DNA from: Lachnospiraceae bacterium
GTDB lineage: Bacteria; Bacillota; Clostridia; Lachnospirales; Lachnospiraceae
DNA length: 64,000 nt
Assembly (NCBI GenBank): GCA_017535945.1
Contig: JAFXTJ010000103.1
Location: 1 to 64,000 of the forward strand
Direction: 5' to 3'
The translations under genes and the position numbers were made by a program. Positions 44,887 to 52,603 of the stretch are shown one piece after another. Under the pieces are notes generated by a model, which saw only the letters and a program-made list of their open reading frames with translations, was not told the origin of the DNA and searched no databases. Numbering within the stretch: the stretch's first letter is position 1; each line of letters starts with the position of its first letter.

Positions 44887-45966
44887 ATGAACAGAGTCTA
44901 CAATTTTTCGGCAGGTCCGGCGGTGCTTCCGGAGGAGGTCCTGAAGAAGGCGCAGGAGGAGATGTTCGATTATCATGGGTGCGGCATGTCCGTTATGGAG
45001 ATGAGTCACCGGACGAAGATCTTTGATGAGCTGATCGGCAAGGCGGAGCAGGACATCCGTGATCTGATGCAGATCCCGGACAATTATAAGGTTCTGTTCC
45101 TGCAGGGCGGTGCCAGCCAGCAGTTCGCGGCGATCCCCATGAATATGAAGAAGAACGGCAAGGCGGCCTTTATCGTGACCGGTCAGTGGGCGAAGAAGGC
45201 TTATCAGGAGGCCGGCCGGTATCTGGATGCGGTCAAGGTCGCAAGCAGCGAGGATCAGACCTTTTCCTATATCCCGGACTGCTCGGATCTCGATATCCCG
45301 GCGGATGCGGACTATGTCTACATCTGCGAGAACAATACGATCTACGGCACGAAGTTCAAGACTCTGCCGAACACCAAGGGGCATGATCTGGTGGCCGATG
45401 TGTCCTCCTGCTTCCTGTCCGAGCCCGTTGATGTATCCAAGTACGCCGTGATCTACGGCGGTGTGCAGAAGAATGTCGGCCCGGCCGGCCTCGTGATCTC
45501 CATCATCCGCGAGGATCTGATCCGCGAGGATCTCGATCCGCAGGTGCCCACGATGTTGCGCTGGAAGACGCAGGCAGACAACGGCTCTCTGTACAACACG
45601 CCGAACTGCTGGGCCATCTACATCTGCGGCCTGGTCTTTGAGTGGCTCAAGGCGCAGGGCGGTCTGACCGCGATGAAGGTGCGCAACGAGGAGAAGGCGG
45701 CGATCCTCTATGATTTCCTGGATCAGAGCAAAATGTTCAAGGGCACGGTGCGCAAGGAAGACCGTTCCCTCATGAATGTACCTTTCGTGACGGACAGCGA
45801 CGAGCTCAACGCCGAGTTCATCAAGGCGGCGGCGGACAAGGGCTTCGTCAGCCTGAAGGGACACCGCAGCGTCGGCGGCATGCGCGCTTCCATTTACAAC
45901 GCGATGCCGATCGAGGGGGTGAAGAAGCTGGTCGAATTCATGGATGCGTTTGAAAAGGCTCATTGA
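44887..45966 (+). CDS. serC: Phosphoserine aminotransferase
   Basis: A protein of 359 aa. PLP enzyme making 3-phosphoserine. Signatures are NFSAGPAVLPEEVLKKAQEE, MSVMEMSHRTK, LFLQGGASQQFAAIPMN, the PLP lysine region IYGGVQKNVGPAG and the C-terminal GHRSVGGMRASIYNAMP. It is followed by serA after 32 bp. Together they make phosphoserine; no serB is nearby. Confidence 0.97.
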   Translation: MNRVYNFSAGPAVLPEEVLKKAQEEMFDYHGCGMSVMEMSHRTKIFDELIGKAEQDIRDLMQIPDNYKVLFLQGGASQQFAAIPMNMKKNGKAAFIVTGQWAKKAYQEAGRYLDAVKVASSEDQTFSYIPDCSDLDIPADADYVYICENNTIYGTKFKTLPNTKGHDLVADVSSCFLSEPVDVSKYAVIYGGVQKNVGPAGLVISIIREDLIREDLDPQVPTMLRWKTQADNGSLYNTPNCWAIYICGLVFEWLKAQGGLTAMKVRNEEKAAILYDFLDQSKMFKGTVRKEDRSLMNVPFVTDSDELNAEFIKAAADKGFVSLKGHRSVGGMRASIYNAMPIEGVKKLVEFMDAFEKAH

Positions 45967-45998
45967 CGGAATACCGTATAAAATAGGAGGAAAATATC

Positions 45999-47174
45999 GT
46001 GTACAAGTACAAGTGTCTGAATCCCATTGCAAAGGTCGGTCTGAACAGGTTCACGGAGATTTATCAGGCCACTGACGATATCGACGAGGCGGACGGCATC
46101 CTGGTCCGCAGTGCCAACATGCAGGAGATGGAGTTTTCCGATCATCTCCTCGCGATCGCCCGCGCCGGTGCCGGGGTCAACAACATCCCGATCGAAGCCT
46201 GCGCGAAGAAGGGCATCGTCGTTTTCAACACGCCCGGTGCCAATGCCAACGGCGTGAAGGAGATGGTGCTGGCCGCCATGCTCCTCGCAAGCCGCGATGT
46301 GGTGGGCGGCATCGAGTGGGTCCGCAAGAATGCCGGCGACCCGGACATTGCGAAGCTCACGGAGAAGAGCAAGAAAAAATTCGCGGGTACCGAGATCATG
46401 GGCAAGAAGCTCGGCGTCATCGGCCTCGGCGCGATCGGTGTACGTGTGGCCAATGCGGCCAGAGGGCTGGGCATGGAGGTCATGGGCTTTGACCCCTATC
46501 TGTCGGTCGAGGCTGCCTGGGCCCTTTCCCGCGATGTGCGTCATGTGACGGATGTCAACGAGATCTTCAGCAAGTGCGATATCATCACGATCCATGTGCC
46601 GGCTCTCGATTCCACCAAGGGCATGGTCAATGCCGAGGCGATCGCCAAGATGAAGAAGGGCGTGATCATCATCAACCTCGCGAGGGATGTTCTCTGCAAT
46701 GAGGCCGATGTGCTGGCCGGCATCAACGCGGGCAAGATCCGCGCCTATGTCTCGGATTTCCCGAACCCGACGACCGCCGGTCATGACGGCTGCATCGTGA
46801 TCCCGCATCTGGGCGCTTCCACGGAGGAGTCGGAGGACAACTGCGCCGTGGCTGCCGTCAATGAGATGATGAATTATCTGGAGAACGGCAATATCATCAA
46901 CAGCGTCAACTATCCGCGCTGTGACCTGGGCATCTGCGTGAAGCCCCGGATCGCCATCTTCCATAAGAATGTGGCCAACATGATCAGCCAGTATACGCAG
47001 GCGCTCGGCGAAGCGGGCTGCAACATCTCCGACATGACGAACAAGTCCAAGGGCGAATATGCCTACACGCTGATCGATCTCGACGACGACGTGAACCACG
47101 AGGTGGTGGACAAACTGCGCAGCATCGACGGGGTCTACCGGGTGCGCGTGGTCAGGGAGAAAAAGGCGGAATAA
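45999..47174 (+). CDS. serA: D-3-phosphoglycerate dehydrogenase
   Basis: A protein of 391 aa with a GTG start 8 nt after TAGGAGG. It has the 2-hydroxyacid dehydrogenase domain (ARAGAGVNNIPIEACAKKGI, NAD motif LGVIGLGAIGVRVANAARG, INLARDVLCNEADV) and a C-terminal ACT domain (about 318-390) that probably binds serine for feedback control. First step of serine synthesis. Confidence 0.96.
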   Translation: MYKYKCLNPIAKVGLNRFTEIYQATDDIDEADGILVRSANMQEMEFSDHLLAIARAGAGVNNIPIEACAKKGIVVFNTPGANANGVKEMVLAAMLLASRDVVGGIEWVRKNAGDPDIAKLTEKSKKKFAGTEIMGKKLGVIGLGAIGVRVANAARGLGMEVMGFDPYLSVEAAWALSRDVRHVTDVNEIFSKCDIITIHVPALDSTKGMVNAEAIAKMKKGVIIINLARDVLCNEADVLAGINAGKIRAYVSDFPNPTTAGHDGCIVIPHLGASTEESEDNCAVAAVNEMMNYLENGNIINSVNYPRCDLGICVKPRIAIFHKNVANMISQYTQALGEAGCNISDMTNKSKGEYAYTLIDLDDDVNHEVVDKLRSIDGVYRVRVVREKKAE

Positions 47175-47188
47175 CCCCCCGGAGGGAT

Positions 47189-47218
47189 TTGACGCGCACG
47201 CCGCGGCTATGGTAACAT
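47189..47218 (+). promoter_or_regulatory. Promoter before the DUF1015 gene
   Basis: TTGACG (47189-47194), 18-nt spacer, TAACAT (47213-47218) with the extended TGG. Confidence 0.5.
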
Positions 47219-47263
47219 AGACGGAGTTAACGCACACGGTATACGGCAGGATGGAGCAGACTT

Positions 47264-48493
47264 ATGGCAGACGTACGACCGTTTTGTGCGATCCGTCCGC
47301 GGGTGGATCTCGCTGAGCAGATCGCGGCATTACCTTATGATGTATTTGACAGAAAAGAGGCGAGGCGCTTCGTAGAGGAGCGTCCCGGCTCTTTTCTTGC
47401 GATCGACCGTCCCGAGACGGCCTTTGAGGAGGGGCATGACATGTACGCCCCCGAGGTCTACGCAAAAGCGCATGACCTCTTATGGGAGCGGATCGGGAAA
47501 GGTGACTTCGTCAGAGAACAGGCGCCCGCCTATTACCTCTACGAGCAGACCTGGCGCGGCCGCACCCAGACCGGGATCGTCGCCTGCGCGTCGGTCGATG
47601 ACTATGTCTCGGGCGTCATCAAGAAACACGAGAATACCAGAAAGGATAAGGAGGAGGACCGGGTACGTCATGTGGATGCCTGCGACGCGCAGACCGGGCC
47701 GATCTTCCTGTGTTTCCGCAGGGACGAGGCGATCGCGCAGGTCGTCGCCTCCTGCAGGGAAACCGAGCCTGTCTATGATTTCACTTCTCATGACAATACG
47801 AAAAACCGCATATGGATAATCGATAAACCGGATGATATCGACCGGATCGCCGGCGCGTTCCGGGCCATGGACAGCATCTACATCGCGGACGGCCATCACC
47901 GCTGCGCCTCGGCTGTGCGGGTCGGTCTGGCGCGGAGAGAGCAAAGCGGCGGGGGAGCGCTTGAGAGCGATCATTTCCTGGCGGTACTTTTCCCCGAGGA
48001 TGAACTGCAGATCCTGGATTACAACCGGGTGGTCCGTGATCTGAACGGGCTCACGGAGGAGGCGTTCCTCGCGGCACTGGCGGAGAAGTTTGACGTCACG
48101 CCGGCCGGTCAGCCCGTCGCACCGGAGGCCAAGGGGGTCTTCGGGATGTATCTTGGGGAGCAGTGGTACCGGCTGTGCGCCAAAGACGCAGTGAAGCAGA
48201 CGGATGCCGTTGAGGGACTGGATGTCTCCCTGCTGCAGCGGGAGGTGCTCGCTCCCATTCTCGGGATCGGGGATCCCAAGACGGACAAGCGGATCGATTT
48301 CGTCGGCGGCGTCAGGGGACTGCAGGAACTCGAACGCAGATGCCATACGGACATGTGTGTCGCCTTTTCGATGTATCCCACATCGCTTGCGGAGCTGTTT
48401 GCCGTGGCGGATGAAGGACGGCTCATGCCGCCCAAGTCCACCTGGTTTGAACCCAAGCTTTTAAGCGGTCTGTTCATTCACGCGTTTGCATAA
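47264..48493 (+). CDS. DUF1015 family protein
   Basis: A protein of 409 aa. Visible family features: VRPFCAIRPRVDLAEQIAALPYDV at the start in two parts, KKHENTRKDKEEDRVRH in the middle and YIADGHHRCASAVR. The DGHHR element recalls ParB/SerK-type folds. The function is unproven. It commonly lies beside serC and serA in Firmicutes, as here, and no serB is present, so a role in serine metabolism is a fair inference. It has its own promoter, and the next gene starts 16 bp after it. Confidence 0.88.
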   Translation: MADVRPFCAIRPRVDLAEQIAALPYDVFDRKEARRFVEERPGSFLAIDRPETAFEEGHDMYAPEVYAKAHDLLWERIGKGDFVREQAPAYYLYEQTWRGRTQTGIVACASVDDYVSGVIKKHENTRKDKEEDRVRHVDACDAQTGPIFLCFRRDEAIAQVVASCRETEPVYDFTSHDNTKNRIWIIDKPDDIDRIAGAFRAMDSIYIADGHHRCASAVRVGLARREQSGGGALESDHFLAVLFPEDELQILDYNRVVRDLNGLTEEAFLAALAEKFDVTPAGQPVAPEAKGVFGMYLGEQWYRLCAKDAVKQTDAVEGLDVSLLQREVLAPILGIGDPKTDKRIDFVGGVRGLQELERRCHTDMCVAFSMYPTSLAELFAVADEGRLMPPKSTWFEPKLLSGLFIHAFA

Positions 48494-48509
48494 TCCAGGA
48501 GGCATATCC

Positions 48510-51041
48510 ATGAACAACAAGTTGTACAAGCTGATGAACTGGCCCGAGATCGAGGAGATCATTTACTCGGACGGCGATGATCCCCACCGGATCCTGGGTG
48601 CGCATAAGGTGGGCGGCAATTATCTCGTACAGGCCTTTTTCCCGGACGCGGAACAGGTCGACATAAAGATCGAGGGCCGCAACGGCGCCGTGAAAATGGA
48701 GATGGCCGACGAGGCGGGCTTTTTCGCCGCGCTCATCCCTTACAAGGATAAGGTCCGTTACCGCTATGTGGTGACGGATGCCGAGGGCAGGCAGAGAGAG
48801 ACCGCGGACGCGTACACCTTTCCCGCGCTGATCACGAGAGAGGATACGATCCGCTTCGGCAACGGGCTGCATTACTACATTTATGAGAAACTGGGCGCGC
48901 ATCCCATGGTGCGGGACGGTATCGCGGGCTGCGAGTTCGCGGTCTGGGTGCCGGATGTCGCGCGCGTGAGCGTCGTGGGCACCTTTAACAACTGGGACGG
49001 CAGACTTCATCAGATGAAGCAGATCGAGAAGAGCGGCATCTACGAGGTCTTCGTGCCGGGGGCGGCGAGCGGCGACGAGTACCAGTTCGAGATCAAGACG
49101 AGGCAGGGGATCCTGTTAAAGAAGCCCGATCCCTACGCTTTCCGCGCAAGAGACGCGCATGCGGAGGTGAGCATCATCACCGACGACACGGAGTTTGCCT
49201 GGACGGATGACAACTTCCTCGCGAACCGGCGGAATATCAAGAAGGACGAGGCGGCCATGAGCATCGGCGAGATCTATGTCGAGGATTTCGCCGCCTATCG
49301 CAGTGACAAGAAGAAGGAGAAGACGCGGGTCACCTACCGCGAGATCGCGACGGATATCCTGAATTATGTGGACCGGTGCGGCTACACCACGGTGGTGCTC
49401 CTGCCCGTCATGGAGCATCATGTGGCCAACCCCTACGAGATCACCGGGTTCTTCGCCCTCTCGGGTACCGGCGGCAACGCGTCGGATTTCCGCTATCTGG
49501 TGAACGCGCTCCATGCCGTCGGCGTGCGGGTGCTGATCGACTGGGTCCCCACCTTCTTCCCGTCCAAGGACTGCGGGATGGCGGGGTACAACGGCAATGC
49601 GCTCTATGAGTACGGCGGCGACAAGGGCATCCAGCCCTATACCGGCTACCGGCTCTTTGATCTCGGGCGCAAGCAGGTGACGGATTATCTGCTGTCCAAT
49701 GCCGTCTACTGGATGGACAGTTTCCACATCGACGGCTTCCGGCTGCCGGATATCTCCAAGGTCATCTATCTGGATTACGACCGCGCGCCCGGCGCCTGGA
49801 TGCCCAATGTCTACGGCGGCAATGAGAATCTCGAGGCGCTGGAATTCTTCCGGCAGTTCACGGAGATCTGCCGCAAGCGCGATCCCGGGATCCTCACGAT
49901 CACGCGCGAGACGGCCTGCTTCCCGCAGGTCACGGCGGAGACCGGGGACGGCGGCCTGGGCTTTACCTACAAGATCAACAACGGCTGGTCCGAGGATTTC
50001 CTCCGGTATCTGGACAACGATCCGATCCGGCGCGGCGGCGTGCACAACGAACTGACCTTCAGCCTGATCTATTGCTACACGGAGCGGTTCCTGCTCTCGC
50101 TGGGATCCGATGCACTGCCGGGCGGACTGCATTCCCTTGCGGAAAGGCAGCCCGGCGATGACGATGCCAGGGAGGCCGGCGTGCGGCTCGCCGTGGCCTA
50201 CATGTACACGCATCCCGGCGGGAAGAGCCTTTACGCCGGCGCGGAGTACGGTCTCGACAAGTCCCATGAGGGCTTCGCGCAGATGCTGCAGGCGCTGAAC
50301 CGGCTCTATGAGCGGGAGCCCGCGCTGCATGTCCTCGACCGCTCGGAGGCAGGCTTTGAGTGGATCAACTGCATGGCGAGCGATGCGTGCATGCTCTCCT
50401 TCCTCAGAAAGGGCAGGAAGCCCACGGAGAATCTCGTCGTCGTCGTGAATTTCGCCGGGATCGCGCAGAACTTCACGGTCGGCGTGCCCAACGACGGCAA
50501 GTACAAGGAAATCTTTAATTCGGACGACCGGAAATTCGGCGGCAGCGGGACGGTGAACAGGCAGACGATCGAGGCCAAGCGCCGCGCCGGCGACGGCAGG
50601 CTCTACAGCATCGAGGTGAAGCTTGCGCCGCTGTCCGTTGCGATCTTTGATTACGCGCCTTACACCGAGCAGGAGAAGAAGATCCGCGCCATCCGCGAGC
50701 AGGACGAGATCCGCAAGGAGGAGGAGCGCGCCGAGAAGATGGCTCTCTTAAAGCAGAAGAAGGAGAAGGAGCAGGAGAAGCTTCTGGAGGACCTCAAGGC
50801 CCGCTATGAGAAGGAGCTGGCCGAGCAGGAGAAGGCGATCGAAGAGAAGTATGCCCGGATCGAAGAGGAACGCGTAAAGAAGATCATGGCCGGCAAGGAG
50901 GCGCCCGCAAAGCAGGCGGCTAAGAGCGGCGCGGCAAAGGCATCCTCCGGGAAGTCCGCGGCAAAGGCGTCCGGAAAGACGGCGGCTGCGAAGGGTACGG
51001 CAAAGGCTTCCGCTAAAACAGCGGCGAAGAAGAAACAGTAG
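48510..51041 (+). CDS. Glycogen branching enzyme homologue lacking catalytic residues, with coiled coil and Lys/Ala tail
   Basis: A protein of 843 aa. Residues 20-105 and 125-225 are two CBM48-like beta domains (VVGTFNNWDGR). Residues 245-620 align with the GlgB barrel, for instance IYLDYDRAPGAWMPNVYGG and NLEALEFF. The active site is lost: region I DWVPTFFP (His to Phe), region II DGFRLPDIS (nucleophile Asp to Pro 413), region III LTITRETACFP (acid Glu to Arg 466), region IV LSLGSD (HD gone). A beta C-domain (625-715), a charged coiled coil (718-795) and a histone-H1-like tail of Lys, Ala, Ser and Gly (797-843) follow. Possibly a glycogen-binding scaffold. Start chosen from CAGGAGG. Confidence 0.85.
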   Translation: MNNKLYKLMNWPEIEEIIYSDGDDPHRILGAHKVGGNYLVQAFFPDAEQVDIKIEGRNGAVKMEMADEAGFFAALIPYKDKVRYRYVVTDAEGRQRETADAYTFPALITREDTIRFGNGLHYYIYEKLGAHPMVRDGIAGCEFAVWVPDVARVSVVGTFNNWDGRLHQMKQIEKSGIYEVFVPGAASGDEYQFEIKTRQGILLKKPDPYAFRARDAHAEVSIITDDTEFAWTDDNFLANRRNIKKDEAAMSIGEIYVEDFAAYRSDKKKEKTRVTYREIATDILNYVDRCGYTTVVLLPVMEHHVANPYEITGFFALSGTGGNASDFRYLVNALHAVGVRVLIDWVPTFFPSKDCGMAGYNGNALYEYGGDKGIQPYTGYRLFDLGRKQVTDYLLSNAVYWMDSFHIDGFRLPDISKVIYLDYDRAPGAWMPNVYGGNENLEALEFFRQFTEICRKRDPGILTITRETACFPQVTAETGDGGLGFTYKINNGWSEDFLRYLDNDPIRRGGVHNELTFSLIYCYTERFLLSLGSDALPGGLHSLAERQPGDDDAREAGVRLAVAYMYTHPGGKSLYAGAEYGLDKSHEGFAQMLQALNRLYEREPALHVLDRSEAGFEWINCMASDACMLSFLRKGRKPTENLVVVVNFAGIAQNFTVGVPNDGKYKEIFNSDDRKFGGSGTVNRQTIEAKRRAGDGRLYSIEVKLAPLSVAIFDYAPYTEQEKKIRAIREQDEIRKEEERAEKMALLKQKKEKEQEKLLEDLKARYEKELAEQEKAIEEKYARIEEERVKKIMAGKEAPAKQAAKSGAAKASSGKSAAKASGKTAAAKGTAKASAKTAAKKKQ

Positions 51042-51077
51042 GGATTCCGGCCGGATCACACCGGCAGAAAAATCTGC

Positions 51078-51106
51078 TTGCATAATCCGGTGCGCACGGG
51101 TATAAT
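51078..51106 (+). promoter_or_regulatory. Promoter of tRNA-Thr
   Basis: TTGCAT (51078-51083), 17-nt spacer, TATAAT (51101-51106). Confidence 0.75.
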
Positions 51107-51136
51107 CGTAATGTTCCGTGCATCTGCATCGGATCG

Positions 51137-51209
51137 GCTGGAGTAGCGCAGTCGGTAGCGCAACTGATTCGTAATCAGTAGGTCAGGGGTTCAAGTCCCC
51201 TCTCCAGCT
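51137..51209 (+). tRNA. tRNA-Thr (anticodon CGT)
   Basis: A full cloverleaf: acceptor GCTGGAG/CTCCAGC, D stem GCGC/GCGC, anticodon arm ACTGA-TTCGTAA-TCAGT, T arm AGGGG-TTCAAGT-CCCCT, discriminator T. CCA is not encoded (CTT follows). It reads ACG codons, which fits a GC-rich genome. Confidence 0.95.
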
Positions 51210-51217
51210 CTTAATAG

Positions 51218-51256
51218 AAACGGGAAAGCTCAGCGCTTGCGGGCTTTCCCGTTTTT
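51218..51256 (+). terminator. Terminator of tRNA-Thr
   Basis: A 12-bp stem AAACGGGAAAGC / GCTTTCCCGTTT, followed by TT. Confidence 0.9.
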
Positions 51257-51292
51257 GTATTTGGCAGGAGGGGGCGAAACTCTGCACCCATA

Positions 51293-51365
51293 TTGCTTCC
51301 CCGTGATGATTGTGTTATAATCACCCTCATAGTTAAGGTAGGGGTATCGCTCCGTACCTTTTTCT
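51293..51365 (+). promoter_or_regulatory. Promoter followed at once by a terminator-like hairpin
   Basis: TTGCTT (51293-51298), 17-nt spacer, TATAAT (51316-51321). Within 15 nt of the expected start is AAGGTAGGGG / CTCCGTACCTT (51335-51360) with TTTCTG after it. The region 51366-51550 beyond has an open reading frame but no recognisable protein. It may be a leader of toxin unit 1 or a decayed remnant. Confidence 0.4.
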
Positions 51366-51557
51366 GTGGATCATTATCCGATCGGCCTGTCGAGCAGGCA
51401 GATGATAATCCAAACAATTATTCCCCATTTTGATGATGCCATAGGTAAACAGTCGGAACAGTTTGTTTCGATGCTTTTCACTACCGTCAGACATATCATG
51501 TGCTGTTACTATGAGGCAGCAAACGACCTGCAGAAAGCAGAATCTCCTCCGCTGACA

Positions 51558-51598
51558 GGATCATCGCACCTTGATAATGGATTGAATAAGGCAGCCGA
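51558..51598 (+). repeat. 41-bp direct repeat, copy 1 (toxin promoter region)
   Basis: Starts GGATCATCGCACCTTGATAA and ends AAGGCAGCCGA. Contains GATAAT (51573-51578), the probable toxin -10. It is identical to copy 3 except for one base near the start. Confidence 0.85.
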
Positions 51599-51644
51599 TG
51601 GGACGGTTGCGCACCTGCTCCGAGCCTTGAAGGAGGTGGTGCCG

Positions 51645-51734
51645 ATGGGATATGTGTCGTTTTCGGATTTAATCCAGTTTACGATCATGGTCGCTCAGCT
51701 TGCGATGCTCATCATTTTGCTGAAACGCAAATAA
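51645..51734 (+). CDS. Type I toxin-like hydrophobic peptide 1 (29 aa)
   Basis: A small peptide starting MGYVSFSDLIQFTIMVAQLA and ending in a Leu/Ile run and KRK: one membrane helix with a basic tail, like TxpA/'holin-like toxin' (Hol_Tox) peptides. AGGAGGT lies 7 nt upstream. The stop codon sits in a terminator stem. A convergent antitoxin promoter lies about 100 bp beyond. A longer frame runs in from 51366, but the ribosome site and the comparison with units 2 and 3 favour this start. Confidence 0.75.
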   Translation: MGYVSFSDLIQFTIMVAQLAMLIILLKRK

Positions 51735-51771
51735 CCGTCCTCGCATTCCTGGCCGGATGAGGACGGTTATT
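51730..51771. terminator. Terminator hairpin of unit 1
   Basis: A 13-bp perfect stem AATAACCGTCCTC / GAGGACGGTTATT that includes the toxin stop codon. No long U-tract on either side. Confidence 0.7.
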
Positions 51772-51826
51772 CCGTAAACTATTCGCCGGAGCGGGCAGGC
51801 TTCATCTGCTCGTCGGCTGCCTTGTT
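51730..51826 (-). ncRNA. Predicted antitoxin RNA 1
   Basis: About 97 nt from the predicted start (7 nt beyond the -10 at 51833-51838) to the shared hairpin. It is antisense to the end of the toxin mRNA. Its 5' end holds AAGGCAGCCGA, the same leader as the toxin mRNA. Confidence 0.6.
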
Positions 51827-51832
51827 GAACCC

Positions 51833-51860
51833 ATTATAGCAGACGCATTAAGGATGTCAA
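51833..51860 (-). promoter_or_regulatory. Antitoxin promoter 1 (consensus)
   Basis: On the minus strand TTGACA (51855-51860), 16-nt spacer, TGC-TATAAT (51833-51838): perfect hexamers plus extended -10. Confidence 0.85.
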
Positions 51861-51949
51861 TAATACCGGGAAACTCAGATGTTGGTTCTCAAGTTCGTGC
51901 AGTTACTGCAAGAGAAAGCAATCTGTAGTAGAAAGAAATCCAGTTTATC

Positions 51950-51990
51950 GGATCATCGCACCTTGATAATGAATTGAATAGGGGAGCCGA
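51950..51990 (+). repeat. 41-bp direct repeat, copy 2
   Basis: Same start as copy 1; ends AGGGGAGCCGA. GATAAT at 51965-51970. Confidence 0.85.
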
Positions 51991-52040
51991 AGGGGGCTCA
52001 CCTTGCCGCCGGACTTGTAGCAGAAAGCGAGGTGGCGGGT

Positions 52041-52112
52041 ATGACCTGGATGGAAATCTTTACTTTTGTCCTTGTCCTTTGCGCTGTGATTACGATTGCA
52101 CGCAAAAAGTAG
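52041..52112 (+). CDS. Type I toxin-like hydrophobic peptide 2 (23 aa)
   Basis: Starts MTWMEIFTFVLVLCAVITIA and ends RKK: one short membrane helix plus basic tail. GAGGTGG is upstream. The stop codon is inside the terminator stem, as in the other two units. The sequence is diverged from peptides 1 and 3, but length, hydrophobicity and tail are kept. Confidence 0.72.
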   Translation: MTWMEIFTFVLVLCAVITIARKK

Positions 52113-52209
52113 CACCCTCTGCTTGACGGGCTAGGGTGCTACTCTTTTAGAGATAGGTAACTGTAGGTCGCCGGCGGCGAGGGTACGTCTCGCGTTCGGC
52201 TTCCCTGTT
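52104..52209 (-). ncRNA. Predicted antitoxin RNA 2
   Basis: About 106 nt from the predicted start to the leftward U-tract. Overlaps the toxin 2 stop region and terminator. Confidence 0.6.
52108..52148. terminator. Bidirectional terminator of unit 2
   Basis: An 11-bp stem AGTAGCACCCT / AGGGTGCTACT. CTTTT follows rightward, and ACTTTTTGCG leftward, so it can stop both transcripts. Confidence 0.8.
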
Positions 52210-52215
52210 GAATCC

Positions 52216-52243
52216 ATTATAGCAGAAGCTTTGGTGTTGTCAA
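52216..52243 (-). promoter_or_regulatory. Antitoxin promoter 2 (consensus)
   Basis: On the minus strand TTGACA (52238-52243), 16-nt spacer, TGC-TATAAT (52216-52221). Confidence 0.85.
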
Positions 52244-52330
52244 CAATACCGACACGTATGTTCATCAATGTATAGCCAAATTATTGACATGATCAAAGCA
52301 ATCTATAAAAACTGGAAACCGGTTCTCACA

Positions 52331-52371
52331 GGATCATCGTACCTTGATAATGGATTGAATAAGGCAGCCGA
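52331..52371 (+). repeat. 41-bp direct repeat, copy 3
   Basis: GATAAT at 52346-52351 with TTCTCA 17 nt upstream, a usable toxin promoter. Ends AAGGCAGCCGA. Confidence 0.85.
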
Positions 52372-52421
52372 CAGGCGGTGAGCTCTCCTGCTCTGGTCTT
52401 GCAGATGTGGAGGGCTGTACT

Positions 52422-52499
52422 ATGAGTGATTATGAGATTCTGATGGATATATTGACCTTTGGGCTTTTGATTGTTGGGATTTTGAAGTTGCGGAAATAG
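52422..52499 (+). CDS. Type I toxin-like hydrophobic peptide 3 (25 aa)
   Basis: Starts MSDYEILMDILTFGLLIVGI and ends LKLRK. Of the three it is closest to the known holin-like toxin pattern (M-x-x-Y-E-x-L then a hydrophobic helix). GGAGGG lies 7 nt before the ATG, and the stop codon touches the terminator stem. Confidence 0.78.
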   Translation: MSDYEILMDILTFGLLIVGILKLRK

Positions 52500-52539
52500 T
52501 AAAAGCCGCTCTGTCTTTGGCGAGGCGGGCGGCTTTTAC
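52499..52539. terminator. Terminator hairpin of unit 3
   Basis: An 11-bp stem GTAAAAGCCGC / GCGGCTTTTAC starting at the last base of the toxin stop codon. Confidence 0.75.
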
Positions 52540-52597
52540 GTAACTCGTTGAACGCCGGAGCAGGGGAGGGCTGATCTCCCTTGTCGGCTGTCTTGTT
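52499..52597 (-). ncRNA. Predicted antitoxin RNA 3
   Basis: About 99 nt from the predicted start to the shared hairpin; 5' leader with ACAGCCGA. Confidence 0.6.
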
Positions 52598-52603
52598 GAG
52601 TTC

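Noticed and set aside
51366..51644. Extended 122-codon frame in front of toxin 1
   Set aside because: No similarity recognised in the extra 93 residues, and it crosses the 41-bp control repeat; the strong ribosome site and the two sister units put the start at 51645.
51642..52112. Insertion sequence
   Set aside because: Inverted repeats frame each unit, but no transposase or clear target duplication was found; kept only as a possibility in the findings.
51558..52371. CRISPR array
   Set aside because: The three 41-bp repeats are about 385 bp apart and belong to toxin units; nothing in the window has CRISPR spacing.
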